Below are positions 1 through 12,978 of a stretch of DNA of 64,000 nt, piece by piece. The DNA is from Mesodorylaimus sp. YZB2_4 (lineage: Eukaryota; Nematoda; Enoplea; Dorylaimida; Dorylaimidae): positions 186,001 through 250,000 of the forward strand of contig JASANH010000651.1 in the NCBI GenBank assembly GCA_030248295.1, read 5' to 3'. The notes under the pieces were generated by a model. That model made no database searches. It was not told where the DNA came from and saw only the letters and a list, made by a program, of their open reading frames with translations. Numbering within the stretch: position 1 is the stretch's first letter; each line of letters opens with the position of its first letter. The translations under genes were made by a program, and so were the position numbers.

Positions 1-620
1 GAACCATATTCCCACCACAGTTTCAGAAATAAAGAAACTACAAAGTTTTTATCACATCTTGCTCAATACTTGTTGGTACCTCACTATTAGACCTGCTTAG
101 TCCCCTTGTCGGTGCCGCATTTAGTCAGGTTTTTCAGTCAAACCAGTACAAACCAGCCTAAAAATTAGCTGTGCTGGGTTCGAAAATGGACACTAAAGAT
201 GCATTGTCCCTCTAGGTCTACCCCATTAAAATAGGTCCTGGACCTTGAATGAATGCTCATATCTCATACGATCACTGCACGCGTAGTTGTTTCGGCACGA
301 CCACAATCGAGTAGACCTAATATCACCCTATGTTGCATACACTAAATTCTATGTATTTTAATAAGCATTAAATAGAATTGCACATCGATATTTGTGCAAG
401 CAACAAGTAGATAACATAGTAGGCTGGATAGCCCTACATACCAACCAAAACCCTCCAGGCAGGTCTCCTACCAGCAGGAGCCAGACGTCAACCCGAAGGG
501 TTTCTGCCTCACCAGGACATGCGATGCTGCATGCGGCGGCCAGCTAAGACAGCCACACACTGCCCTCTCCACTAGCCAAATACCTACAGAATTAAAGTAA
601 TATATAGCGTGCCAGTTCAC
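1..620. other. Intergenic, with part of a dispersed repeat
   Basis: No coding signal was recognised. Positions about 420-590 resemble 42,410-42,670 in order and wording: an AGGCAGGT block, a GTCAACCCG/ATCAACCCG block, then GCGGCCAG followed by a CTCTCCACTAGCC/CTTCTCCACAGGCC block. Both copies lie just beyond the 3' end of a chemoreceptor gene, but in opposite orientations relative to it. Confidence 0.5.
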
Positions 621-2378
621 TCATATCTCTCGCCACTCATTTTCTCTCATAATGGTGCCGCTGCGTCCCGGATATTCAGCTGGTCTGCTGTTTTCGTTTT
701 CAGCCGGCATAATTGGCAAAACGTGATTGACATTATTTGTTGGTGCAGGCTCGGCCTGCTGTCCTTTCGCGTTTCCACTACTTACTGGCACCACGGAATT
801 TCCATACAGTTCAACTTTCCCGCATGTCACCACGCGGACGGCACGAGCTCGTAGTCTTCTATTGACAGTGAGATAGACAAGGGGGTTGACCGAGTGGTTG
901 AAAGTCCACACAGCTTGTAAGACCAGACACGTCGGAACGGTCACTACCGCCTTGAAAGCAGAGACCACTGTGAATATGACATAGGTAGCTGTGAAGATGC
1001 AGCCCAGTATGACGCATTGAATGAGCAGCTTGATTTCACGGCGTCGATTTTCAGTTGTCATTATGCTCTCGACTTGTTTTCGAGTTTTATGAACCCAGAT
1101 CAAGGACAAAATGTTAAAAAACATTTCGAATGCTGTGCAGCACGAATCGAAAAAAATATTGACCCAACTGAACGCTGAGCCCAATTCCGAATTGGTGTCA
1201 AATGCCCAAGTATAATAGGATGGTATGAATGGGAAGAGACGACCAGGAGGGTAGATGATGTTGCCGTAGAAGCATGGTATACCCAAAAGAAGCCAGGAAC
1301 CCACGTGCAATGACCATATGTTGCGTTTGCTAAATCGAAAAAAAGTGTATTGGTATGCTGGTACTGTTGCCCTTGTCTCTGTTTGGGAATGCTATCAGCA
1401 GTGCGGCTCACATGCATCAAAATTTCTTCGACAAATGTGTGATGTCTGTTTGATTGCTGTAGACTGCCCTCTTCCAGATCTGGGGATGCACGGCTAACAG
1501 AAGAACACAAACTCCATGGATATTTGGAAGGTAGGTGGGTATCAAATTGTATAGCGGACAAAGGTGGAATGCTGATTTCCAACACCGTCTGCCTCCACCG
1601 GAGTTAAACCGTTCCCCAGAGTCTGCCTAGATTGAGAATCACGAAAGCTTTCTCAAGTCTTTCTTATGTCCCGTTACCCGGCTACCACGTGGGTGTATAA
1701 TTTCTCTGCACTATCCAGCCTGGGATTAATTTGTATCACGTTTGTCCGCCAAATATTCTTCTGCTTCTAAAAAATCCTACAGGACGCTCCCACTCCTCAA
1801 CGTGATGGGAGTCTTACAGGGTCCTTTAGTTGCTCCTTTGCATGCACAGTTTGCCAAGCTGACGCGTGGTGCAAAGCTTGTTGTCAAAAGAAGTCATGGC
1901 GAAAACGCATTTCACGCAGACTCCCAAATTACAAACCGAGCTCTGCTTACCTGAACACCCAGGATGTCAGATGAGGCCTTGTGATGGCAATCCAACGGCT
2001 GAATGCAATCAAAGGGAACAGGACACAATTGGCGTACCAAGCCACTAGGCAGAAGAATGAAGCTATTCGAGCCACGATATCATTTTCGTATCCGATCAAG
2101 ATCACAATTCCAGCGTAGACGCCGACCATGAGTAATTCGAGGCAGTCAGCCACGCTCAGGTTGATCATGAACGAGTAGGTGGCATTCTGCATTTCCTTAT
2201 CAGTGTACATGAGATAAGAACAGAGGACGTGAAGCGGGATGAGGGCGATGGCTTCCACTATGTACACCGTGGCCACCGTGATGTCCGTACTGGATGGCTC
2301 GAAGTGTGCGGACTCGGATGTGTTAACGGTGGGACTGTCGTTGTGATAGTTGATCTGCGCCATGGTCTCGTTGTCCAT
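621..2378 (-). CDS. Seven-transmembrane chemoreceptor, SRT-like
   Basis: This two-exon gene encodes 378 residues. Exon 1 is 1951-2378, starting at ATG 2378; exon 2 is 621-1329. The 621-bp intron has a GTAAGC donor and a TTTAG acceptor, and the phase is consistent (TTC AG|C). The N-terminus carries N-glycosylation sequons. TM1 begins near residue 35 and TM2 contains the NLSVADCLELL stretch. At the usual DRY position it reads SRWIAITRP. The second exon has a PCFYG...PP segment followed by a YYTWAFDT loop, and ends with HSVNPLVYLTVNRRLR in TM7. These motifs fit nematode serpentine receptors of the SRT/SRX type, thought to act as G-protein-coupled odorant receptors in sensory cilia. The reading frame is intact. 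The exact subfamily is an inference from remembered motifs. Confidence 0.8.
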
Positions 2379-5300
2379 TATACCGAGGTCTGAAGAAACG
2401 CAAAGGCGTGACTAGTCTGGCTAGAGCATAGACCTAATCGGCCTATGGCCTAATAGATTACCCCGTGCGCAGTAATATGGTAATTCCAATTTTATTCTCG
2501 CGTCTAGTCTTTTTATCAATGAGCTAAGGAGCCTGCATAGATAGCTAACGATAAGGTGAGTAGTGTCAACATGCAGCCGCAGAAAATTCCAGCTTCTTTA
2601 GGACTAGAATGTTGATGTTGCGTTCCTGCACCTGTATCATTCTCACGGTAGTAGGGGCATGGTATCCAAAATGATGGGCGATCTGGCATTGGGACCCTGG
2701 ATTCACAATCAATAGACATCTCCTAAATCCTAGGAAGTCCTAACTATATTACGTCACACGAATATGACCATCACAGACTTTGTCCACCCCATATGATTAC
2801 AAAAGTGGTCCTGATAAGAATCAATCAAAAGTCTCTGATAAGGACAGGTGAACTCACACTTTGTGCACGGGTACAGACAAAGAGCGAGACGAAAAATCCG
2901 TATTTTCAAGCAGAAAACTTGCAGGAAAGCACTCTATCCCTTGTGTTACGATTACGATCGGGCGGACAGCGTCAGCTAATATGCTGAAACCTATAAGATG
3001 AATGCTGCTGACGTCATTGCATTTTATTCGGTCGTCGCTGTCCGAGTATTTGACCTCGACGATGTGCCGTGGGCAGAGAACCAGTCCCCGCAGACTTCTA
3101 GAGTCTTCCCACCCTCCTTCTCGTGCTTCGTTTACGCTCTCACCATTGCGACTGCTCCGGTCACGGAACCTTGCCTGGCTGAAGATTAAAGCTGAACCGA
3201 AGTAATAAGCCGTCACGTAAGGTCAAGAGACCATGGCAATTTCATGCTGCATTTATGAGCATGGAAAATGCGATGTGCAAGTCGGAAATGAAGACGTTGG
3301 ACGCGGAATGCTCAAAAGCAGGTTCAATCAGGACATGTGTAGTGCGTTAGCAAGACCTGTGGTCAAGAGCAACAAGCTCATCGTCAGTGCCTAAATTGTC
3401 CCACTTGGTGCAAAGCAAAAATAAGATGGGCTTAAAAGCTTTACTTGAACTCGCTCAAACTATCTTCAGAAGCCTTTTTAGAGATGCGGATAAGAGATTC
3501 ATAGGAGCCCTTACGCAAGCATGAATAAACATCCATTGTCATATAACAATTGAAAGAATAACGGATCATAAGCTATGGGGCCTAAAAATTCCCGCAGAGC
3601 GTTCCGGCAAAAAGAAGGCTAAATTATGCGCTCAAACCGGTTGAGGGGAAAAGCAAAATGCAAAAGATAGGGTGGGCTTGCTGTGGCAACATCGGTAGTG
3701 CAATTGGCGGCAACCTGTCGCAAAGGGGTCACCTACTGTACCTACGGGATCATGGTCCATCTCTTCGTAGCAAATCAGCCGATAATCTTCAGGTTAGTCT
3801 AGGATCACGTAAGGATGCACTCTAATAGAGCCAAGGAAAGAATATAGCCCAATGGCCTATCCGAAAGAGGGACCTGGTGCATTATAGGAACTTGTATATC
3901 ACAAAAGTAAAATATATTAGACGGCTGAACATGGAGAGGCTGTGACGCAAACCGATACTGAGGCTCCGATTGTCAGTCATAGTGGGACGGGTTTTATCCC
4001 TCAAAATGAGGATTTCTATCACATCACGCGCAACAGCATATTTGCAAGTTTAATTAAGTCAGTTTCAAGAGTCGTGGAAAACAAGGCCGGTGTTTTCTCG
4101 CGAAATGGCACATCACAATCTCAAAGGGGAGACCCTTTCAGACAGAAGATATACTCACTACGTAGATGCATCGAAAAATAATCCCACCAGTGAGCCACCT
4201 AGACGTTATGAGATACGTGTCCTGGAAAGAGTCGTGCTGCCTCTTCGTACCCACCTCCATCATTATTCCATCTAATCGTAAATGAGTCCCATCCTCAGAA
4301 ATGCACCGATGTAAAGCCTAACTTGGCTCAAAAGGTGGCACAGGAGTTCAAATGTATGGATAGATGTAGGGTGCAATACTGTAGGGTAGACTCGAGCACT
4401 GTCTCCAACAATGGCGCTAAATTATATCGGTGTGATTATAGCACTAAATGTCTATAGTTTGTCAAAGAACACATAACATCGGGTTTTTACCTAAGGCACA
4501 TAGCACTGAGACACAAACAGGCCAGCCTGCCGTTGCTGCTTGGTTGTTGCGTAAATCTGCTTGGGACAAAAAATGTCAAAGGTTTACTTGTTTGGAAATA
4601 AAAACCGATACAGAAGGTCAGAGAAATGCGCCCAGGGTGGGTCTGACCTTGCCGCAAAACCCACGTAAGTACATTGTGGAAGTCAGCAAGAAGGGCTGGC
4701 ATACTGCAGGATCATTGATACCTGCCGTAGTAGTACATAAAGCATTAGTTTGAAATTTAGGTAGCTTATCAGACCGACATTTGCGATGTGCGGGGTATCT
4801 AAAGTAGTTATACTAACAATAAGTTTCTTATTGATGTTCGAGTTACCCTGTCATCCGTGCCAACTGCACGCGACGCTCTTCAACAACAGACGACGTCCTA
4901 ACCTGGACTATCAAGTTGGCAAGTCAGAATAACATTCTAGATACTTTTTGGCTCACATCATCGACCTCTTAGCGCATGACGCATGACCAGCAAATTACTC
5001 GCATGAACTTCAGCAAAAATAGGTTCTAGAATGTTATGAGTCTTGGCCATTTTAAGTTAGGTATACCTTACACAGTCTGCTCTATGTAGCAAAGATGCCA
5101 CTGAACGCCCCTCGGCTAGGGGGCAGAGCGTTGACGGCTTCAGTGTCTGTCGTACACAATAGATGAGTGGTGGTAAGGCGTCCGGCCAATTGGGAGGTCA
5201 TGGCTTCGAGTCCTAGGCACCTGATTTCGCCTTCTCTGTGAGTTGAAAGCTTACAATGAGTCATGAACACAAGCCGCCACTGTCAACCTAGCAGTTCGAA

Positions 5301-7632
5301 ACCCTTGAAAAAGCAAGTACATGCAAAGTGTAGGTATTATGGACCAATTCGGTGGCAAGCTTGGACAGCCCTGATTTCCAAGCAAAATACTCACGATCAG
5401 ATAAAATTTTGAAAAACGCTCTTGAAATTGTTGAACTCTTTTACTATGGAAAGATTTCCATTTCCTTTGAAATATCAGACAGCGACGCAGCGTTAAAATT
5501 CGTCACCACCCATGGCATAGGTATCAGTGATGATGTGATCGGACCACGCAGGAAAACGGCAGAGGGTGCCCCATTGCGCTTGGGTGCTTCCCTAGCCGAT
5601 ATCGAAGCTGCCAAGAATTGCTTTGAATATTAACGAAGCGAGATTGGACAATCACTGCCCGAAGGAAAAATCGTTTCGAAGGCTAGCAGAGTGACCTAAT
5701 GCCACGTGCGCGAGACGGCCTAAAAACCTGGGCTTGAGGTAATTTTGATCAGAAACCAGAAAGCTCCGAGTTCCTGATTTGTGGGGGGGGGGGGACTGGG
5801 TAGCTCATTATCTCTGCCTTTCTGCAGCAATGAGAGGAGTCTGTCGCGTTTGCTTGGCAGGCCAGGAAACCAGGTTGGACTTCTGGCTGACAAAGAACGC
5901 GTGGAGCTCTCCGCGCCTGGCGCTGGGTGCCATCCCTTTGAGATCGATAAACGAGGTGACATAAGAAGGAAGTATCCAATCTGGGTCTTCACGTGCCATG
6001 GGATAGGTACGGTCGCCTCAAAGAGGTCTAGAAACGCTGCTTGCGGAGTTGCACTCACACTTGCCCTGGAATGGATCCTTGTCGATGGCAAGGTAGGATA
6101 CCTAACAAGTTTCCTAACCCGCATGAAAAGCGCCAGATCAATCGCAGATCAATCCTTCCTGGATTGATCGCAATTATTTTAGATGAGAAAATGCCCACTG
6201 TAAGTGACAACCTGCTAGAGCCAGTCTTACAATCAGTCAGCATTACTGGTGTAGGGATGCAATTTTTATATCTGGGGTACAACTCTACCTGAACTACAAC
6301 TTTGGCACCACCACAAAGTTAAAGAAGAACAGAGGATCTGTACAAGAGACTAGGCCGCCATGAATGCCATATTCTAACTCGAAGCGCGTAAAATATGGTT
6401 TCAGATCTAGTACTTTTCTCACATCCCACCTTATGACCAGTGTTTAGACAACTAGTCACCCCTACCTGAGACTATTCTTTTGAAACAAGTGCAGAATCGA
6501 CCGAAGCGGGCACCCAAACAATAGTGTGCTTGATGATGTGGTCAAACATGAACAGCAAGAGACCACAAGAAGTGCCATTCCGACCCGATGAGTGTAAAAT
6601 ATGGTTTCAGATAGTCCTTTCCCCTCCGCCACAATTAAAGTTCACTGCTGCTGATAATGAGTACACGGGTTCTCGATGGTCTTACAGAAACCATTAAGTT
6701 TGCAAGCAGGCTACTTTAGGACAAGAAAGTGAACACGATCTTACCGTGAAGACTAAAAGAGGGTAATGCCCTGGACCTCAAAAGCTGCTGCTGAACTAGA
6801 CGGCGGCAAAACGATTCTATGACTGCCGTTAGGATCTCGTTGATTTTTCTCAGATACACATGTTTGACAGCCCCTTCTCATTTCTGGACCAGCTTATGAT
6901 TAGCCCCGCGTGATCGTCATACCCGCAATCAACAGAATTGTGAACGGATGCCTGATAATTACCCGGGAGTCCATGCGTGCATACAGGAATAGAGATAGAG
7001 TGCCTCACGTGAGGTTTGTAACGTTTATAGTTGATCGAACGGTCTGCCTACGTAATCAGACAGGTATACTGTACACGACAACGCGCTCCTTCCTCTCCCT
7101 CACGTGATAACATAATACTACCACAGAAATTATTATTGATCACAGTAGGTGCACTGCATGACACGGATATGCCAGTCACATTCATCGGCGTGCCAAATCA
7201 TCGGATTCATATGCATTATCAGCAGCCCTTCTACATTGCCGTATTTGTGCAAGGAAGAAGAAAGAAGCCGAGAATCAAAACGGCCCGCCTACTCGATGTT
7301 CCCACGCAGTTCAGACTTGATCGTCAGAATATTTATCATCCATTCTGGTTCCATAAGGCAATGCAAATAAGACGAGACCCACGATGCTATCCGATTAAAA
7401 AAAAACTACTCCAGTTGAAAAGTGCAATTCCGCTAGGTACGTTCATCTGTTTGATCAGTGTCCGTTCATAAGCTAGTCCTCGACTCATGCAGCCTCCGCT
7501 TCCACTAATATGGCGATGAGCTGACATGGTGCCACGCGCAGAACTTGTTTCCATAAGCTCTTTATGAAGGTAAAGTGGAAAGTGTACTCGGTGGCTCTAA
7601 ATTTTCAGTCCGTTTAAACAAAAATTTTCTCA
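2379..7632. other. Gene-poor stretch
   Basis: No open frame here shows a recognisable domain or a splice-consistent exon series. The frames of 60-146 codons at 2,854-3,216, 3,942-4,181, 5,352-5,633 and 7,031-7,471 lack recognisable motifs. A 12-G run lies at 5,783-5,794. A tRNA-like segment is listed separately near 5,160-5,235. Small distal exons of flanking genes could be hidden here. Confidence 0.4.
5155..5235 (+). repeat. tRNA-like SINE-type fragment
   Basis: The stretch contains a box-A-like GAGTGGTGGTAAGGCG and, about 35 bases later, a box-B-like GCTTCGAGTCC, which is the internal RNA polymerase III promoter arrangement of tRNAs and tRNA-derived SINEs. No clean acceptor stem or anticodon arm could be folded by eye, so a working tRNA gene is unlikely. 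Confidence 0.35.
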
Positions 7633-8820
7633 ATGCCTGCCTTGCACAGTGTACATTTACTATGCGAAAGAGACATCGGAAAGTTGGCTTTGCTGAAAGA
7701 AAAAGAATGTTTGGCGAAGATTGATGGCGGGGGCAACACGGATTTTCAACTTGTCCCATTTTTGGATCGACTGCAACGACTCATAATTGGCAATGCACAT
7801 TTTGAGAGGTGCTATCGAGGAGCCTTGATCAAATACGCCAGGACGGGTAAATTAGAAAACATATCATTAGACTTTTCGATAACTAATGGAGCCTTTTTGG
7901 CGGATCCTTATGCGGATGCTGAATTGGACAGTGAAGGCCATTGGAAGTTGTACTGGCGTGGTCGAAGACACACAACAAGGCCTGGCATGAGTGTCAGATG
8001 GGTGTTCAGCTCGGATGGAGTAAGGGGCAGGGACAACATTATGCAATGTGCGAGTAGCGGGTAAGTGCGAACTGCGCCCCACCAGAGGACCACAGCGTAG
8101 GACTGTGCGTCCATCGATAGGCACAGATGGAACTCAACCAGTCAGGTTGATGTTACACCAGTGACTGCTAGAAGGTACTCCAACGATGAAGGCGTCACCT
8201 ACGGGTGCCTGCGTGCTACCTGCCTGCTAAAGGTTGCCCCAGCCACTGACCTGACTTATTTCAGCTCCTTCCACAACCCGTGCTATGACGGGGACCACGA
8301 CCCTTCGGTGTCGCCGCACTCACCTCCGCCCCCAATAACCATCACAGGCCTGATATTTGACCACAACCATTGGCCCGTATTTGAACTACGCCCTTCAACA
8401 ATGACTCATCATTACATCATCGATCGCATAACACGAGAGGACACTGTGCCAATACCATTTATGGAAGTCAAAGGCGAATCATGCCTTAAAACGTGGACTG
8501 CAAAAACAGCAGGCATGGCCCGCACGTCGCTCGTTTTCCGCGTCTATGATATTCGTCCCAGTTCGCAACCTCGATTATTGGCCAAATTAATACCGATCAT
8601 CGACAGTGCTACATTTCGATCAAGCACCAAGGCCCGAAATGGATTGATGTTGGTCAAATATGAGGCCAATGTTCAAAGCAGGGAAATGAAAGCTGCTATT
8701 TTGGGTGTTGCCTTACTTCTGTGCCAGAGGCATTATATGAAAGGACTGTATCGGGCTTATGAGCAATTAGCTACTCAACAGCTAATTAGCAACAACGGTT
8801 TTCGGTTTCAGTACAAATAA
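7633..8820 (+). CDS. Protein of unknown function, two exons
   Basis: Exon 1 is 7633-8060 and exon 2 is 8265-8820, giving 327 residues. The 204-bp intron has a GTAAGT donor and a CTTATTTCAG acceptor, and the phase matches (GG|C). A TTTTCAG acceptor ends at 7608, 24 bases before the ATG, fitting a trans-splice site or 5' UTR intron. The protein is soluble with no obvious signal peptide. The C-terminal half has ITGLIFDHNHWPVFELR, a RTSLVFRVYDI strand and a final helix-like AAILGVALLLCQRHY segment. A hydrophobic C-terminal helix after beta-rich sequence is reminiscent of tubby/scramblase-like beta barrels, but this is only a loose impression. I do not recognise the family. Clean splicing and lack of stops argue for a real gene. 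Confidence 0.72.
8061..8264 (+). other. Intron of the gene at 7,633
   Basis: Canonical GTAAGT...TTATTTCAG intron. An ATG-free open frame runs through it from 8,161 in phase with exon 2, so retention would not be detected by ORF finding alone. Confidence 0.65.
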
Positions 8821-9087
8821 ATATCTTTGGCTTTGGTCCCTTGATTGTAAGCTTACTCAGATGCAACTTCATCCAACTCCAATTGCTGATCAGAGCAAGT
8901 GATAGTTTTCAAAGCGCTGAAAGATTTGATCTCTTTCCGTCACCAACAAAAGCTTCTCTCCAAATCAAAGTATAACGTTAGAAAGGGATAAATGTAAAAC
9001 ATGGGCAACGATAAAACAATCACTAAATTCAAACATAATCTCCCAGACGATTGATTCGTACGACACCTCCAACACTTAACAAAACGA

Positions 9088-10748
9088 TTAGATACGAAGA
9101 TGCGGTTTTACCATTGAACTACTCTTTTGTTTTGTATCCTGATGTAATTCGTACGTAATCATTTCCTGAATTCCGAGTTTCTGTTTTAGGATCTGCCTGG
9201 AAAAAAATTAGAATTAAAGTTTAGATTTGCTCGCTGTTTAGCTGAAAACATTGATGGGGTTCGCGAGAGATAATAAATGTTGCCCACAATCAGTCCTCGT
9301 GAAACTGATAGCGCTTTTTTTACCCATCCTGGTCGTTCCAGGGGAGGGCAATTTTTGGCCCATTACCCGCGGACTTGTTAATCGACCCTATCTTGCCATC
9401 GACTAGGGTCAATCTGGGATGCATGCCGGGCAAGAGCACGTATTAGTCTCTACCCCTCGATGTCGGTGGTTGCCCCCTGAGGTGACCATACCCAGGCAGT
9501 GCCCCCCCCCCCCGTGAGGAAACTCGGATTCGAGAGCCTACCGCCCTATAATGCCTATCCTTGCAAATCGACCCCGGAGAGATGAAGGGTGAGCCGCCCA
9601 CCGCCTGGCGTGCAAGGCGCAGAGAGAACTTCACCAAATTCTCAGATGACCAGAGTTGAACTCAGGGTCGACTGGTTTCCGGCTCTGTCACTCAGACTGT
9701 GACACCGGCCTTTCACCGCTACACCACCGAGGCGGCAGAAACTGACAGGGCTGATTAGAGTGAGATTTAGAAAAAACTGAAAGCATATCTGATAATGAGC
9801 CTGAGGATGGGAATCAGCTTTTGCCAGCAGGCACAACAGTCCGTTGTTTAGTCCCCCTGCCTTGAAAGGATTGAAAAGAAATGGAGCGCCATAAACATGT
9901 GTAAAAGGTGAGTCACCCACCACCAGGCAAACACCACGCCCAGAATATTCTCGTACACCAGAATTACGTACCCGATTCGTCGATTGACATCTTCCCTATT
10001 CGCATCACTCGTCCACAACGAGACTTTATCCCCCTTCTGTCGAATGTTGACCACAGCACCTGATATGAACTCGCCAAAAACATCGAACTGTTCTCCGATC
10101 GTGGCCAATAATAATTCGAGCCAATAATGATCCAAAACGGAATCGCGCCTATTTCTTTCCACCGTCACCAACCAACGTCCGCCGTGACAATTTTGAGGAT
10201 CCTCCCACATCGGCTGTATACCTTTCTTGAACATGTAGTAGTCGGATCCAGCTGTCAAACCACTCGCAGGTTGAATATGGTTGTACATTCTACAAAGGGA
10301 AAACGGTAAAATTTCAGAAAAGTCGACCAAAAAATAGCTTACGCCCAAAAATCTTCGACTGTATTGAAAGTGAGCACTTCTTTCATACAATCTTCCCATT
10401 TCGTCCCTCTTTCGGGTTTACAATACCACAAGACCCAATGATACTGCAACGGATGTTTGGGAATGTCGATCAATGAATCGAACTGGGCATCGGAAGGTAC
10501 AACGCCCACGTCTCCAGCCGGATCTTCGAATTGTTCGTCCTCACTTCCGGTTCCTTTTTGCTCACCATTCTTTTTCGCTTCATCTCCGTACGTACCGCCG
10601 GTGTCCTGAAAAAGTGAAGACTGCTACAGCAATGACCAAAACATGCAAATACAAAAAACGTGAGGAAGAAAGTGCGATCAGACGTGTAAGGTCCAAAATG
10701 TCAACAAATTCGTACCCCTTGTTCATCTACCGGCTCTGGATTCGACAT
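9088..10748 (-). CDS. eif4e: Translation initiation factor 4E, cap-binding protein
   Basis: Four exons encode 240 residues: 10,716-10,748, 10,343-10,605, 9,972-10,289 and 9,088-9,196. All introns are GT-AG and every phase joins correctly. eIF4E binds the 5' mRNA cap in the cytoplasm and recruits eIF4G. The characteristic tryptophans are visible: W68 and W71 in HPLQYHWVLWY, W81 (cap-stacking, human W56 position), W98 in TVEDFWA, and W127-E128 in PMWED (human W102-E103). The GAVVNIRQKGDKVSLWT strand and the C-terminal ILKQKLG helix are present. It fits class I eIF4E better than 4EHP, because tryptophan is kept at both cap-sandwich positions. The acidic N-terminal 60 residues are divergent, as usual. 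The third intron (9,197-9,971) holds a SINE copy and a C12 run. I see no lesion. Confidence 0.95.
9440..9745 (-). repeat. SINE family 2 copy inside the eIF4E intron
   Basis: The minus strand from about 9,738 reads CGGTGGTGTAGCGG (box A-like) and later GAGTTCAACTC (box B-like). It is followed by a body sharing the GGTGAG..CACC and GCGTGCAAGG blocks with the copies near 15.6-16.0 kb. A C12 run lies at 9,502-9,513. Confidence 0.6.
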
Positions 10749-11920
10749 TTTTCACTGCCACAAGTTCTTGCGCTAAATCGATTTCAAATACAAAAATTAC
10801 GAAATAATGAAAAAATTACGAAGAACTGTAACAAAAATTATGTCCTATCCCTGTTTTTCCACTGCATTGACATTTGGCGCCTGTGCACGTGTTTGCGCAC
10901 GGCTAACCTGAACATCGCGCTTCCACATGGGGCGTCAAATAACAAATGACAAAATCCTTTCACCATGAAATTGTCCTATTCTATCTCTTCATTATGTAAT
11001 CATTATAATGGCCATTAAAAGTCACACGAACGTGGGGCAATGCATTGCTCAAGCATTCATTTTCTACATGTCTTCTACTATGTCTTCGTTGTCTTCTGCA
11101 CATTCGATACAGCATTCCAAATATGGTTGCAAAGAATTCTACCCGCATACAACAAAACGGTCATGATCACTAGGAACATCATATAGAGAACATCATATAT
11201 ATCATATAGATGCAATAGTACTGCAAGAAGTTCAGGCATCGTGCTGTTTGCATAATTGGCCATACATCACCAGCTGTTCCGATCTTTTCAATTTGATGCA
11301 TTGCTTGCATCTGATTTGAAATGATTTGATCTTTTAACATTGCCGACAATCTACGCGCATTTCTTCCGAAGCTGAAAATAATATGGATTTCGGAAAGTTC
11401 AAAGATTTTCAGACTGCAGGCTATGAGGAACGACTAGTCACTGCATCCTACGTTATCTTTATCAGAAGAACTTCAAAGGTAAAAAAAACAATTTTCACAA
11501 CTTTTTTGGTTGTTCTATTTGCAAAAATTTTAATTCCCGCTCTAGTGCGAGCTTCTTATAACATCCTGCAATGGGGATACGCGCACAATGGCGTTGGTGC
11601 TCGTGGAAATTGCGAAAGCGCAATCCCAAAATATATACATACGGGGCTCGTAACGGCTTGGCTAGCAGAAAAAGGTATGCTAATGAAACTAGAATCTGCA
11701 AAAAGAAAATTGAGCGTAGCCTTAAAGTTGATAAAACCTTTTAGTTTAGTCTGCTTTACGTTACATACTTTGGATCAGTCAAAACATTCGCATAGTCGAT
11801 TCGATCGATTCTAGTGTGGCTGTTTTTTTTTGTCCGGGATAAGACCAACTCCTTTCCATTTAGCTCGTTCAGCACTTGCTTATTGATCAATTAGAAGTGG
11901 CATAAGTACCAAAGGCACTC
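10749..11920. other. Upstream and intergenic region of eIF4E
   Basis: No gene could be supported. A 143-codon plus-strand frame at 11,383-11,814 has no recognisable motif and no convincing splice partners. The ATCATATA-rich patch at 11,185-11,215 is simple sequence. The eIF4E promoter should lie in the first few hundred bases, but no clear TATA box was seen. Confidence 0.35.
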
Positions 11921-11927
11921 CTGCTTT

Positions 11928-12691
11928 GGGCGCGTACGCAGGGTGTGCTTGGGGGCTTGAGCCCCCTACGACCCTGAAAACTAACGTAAACGTACCTTCA
12001 CTAACTTCGTGCAATCCCAGCCTTGCCTTTGGTGGCATGTCAACATTATACATTTCTGTGTTTTCGCAGTGCAAGATTGAAATTTTTCGCCTCCGGCGGG
12101 GCGGAGATGAACCCCATTGGCGAGCACAGCGGGTGGTATTGCAGTCAACGGTCCCCTTCCAAACCAGAGAAGTGGCCAGAGTGAGGACCCAGTTGATAAC
12201 ATTGAAGGTTTTTCTTGTATATGATGAGTATGGTATGCTGACATAGATGGCACTCATTGCTCTGTACGATCAGAAAGATTGTGCGCAAATTTTGGAAGTT
12301 CAGAATCCACGCAGAAGCCTTCAGCTTTTTGACAGGGAGGTGGCTTGAGTTTTTGGTGGGGTTAAAGAAAGTGATTTTTTGACCTAAGTTATTACCCGCA
12401 AATTTATTTAAAGAATCGTGAAAAATTGTGTCTGCGAGAAGCTAATTTTTAAAACATTTCGCTGCGGGCGGGGGGGGGGTTGTGCCCCCGCCCCACGCCC
12501 CACCCCTCTCGGACGCTTTGCGCCCTCAGATCGCGCCTTCGGCGCTCATTTTGGAATACTGTACCAAACTGGAATCCATTTTACATTTAGCTACCTCCGT
12601 CAACTGGACTTTGCGCGGCGACGCACTAAATTAGCATATTATGCAAATTTTTCGTTGGCACCCCACGAACCCCAAATCCTGCGTACGCCCC
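11928..12691. mobile_element. MITE-like element with CGTACGCAGG termini
   Basis: The left end reads GGGCGCGTACGCAGG (11,928-11,942) and the right end CCTGCGTACGCCCC (12,678-12,691), which are inverted copies of each other with one mismatch. The 764-bp interior is rich in G and C runs near both ends (GGGGGCTTGAGCCCCC at the left, a G10 run at 12,470-12,479) and has no coding potential. No clear target-site duplication was found, so the boundaries may be a few bases off. It is best read as a non-autonomous DNA transposon. Confidence 0.5.
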
Positions 12692-12978
12692 TGTGCTTGA
12701 GCACTTTCCAGCAAACTGTTGTAACCGCCATGAGTTATAAATAATTTCATTTTCTTGTGATCTACGCACCCAGAAAAACTTCTGTTAATCAAATCTACCC
12801 ACACTGTCATCGGCAGCTGTGTACTCTACGCATTTCAGCCGTCAATGTCGGCACACAGAGAAGAAAAAATTTGTTTTTTAAGGAAAGAACTGATCGTCTT
12901 TTTATCCATTTTATAGCCAGCATTTGAAGATTTCTTGCGTCTCAGTTATAAAGAAACCATGTGGCTTTCTATTCTTAC

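Noticed and set aside
7031..7471. 146-codon plus-strand frame as a gene
   Set aside because: It has no recognisable motif, no splice partners and mixed composition; length alone is not sufficient.
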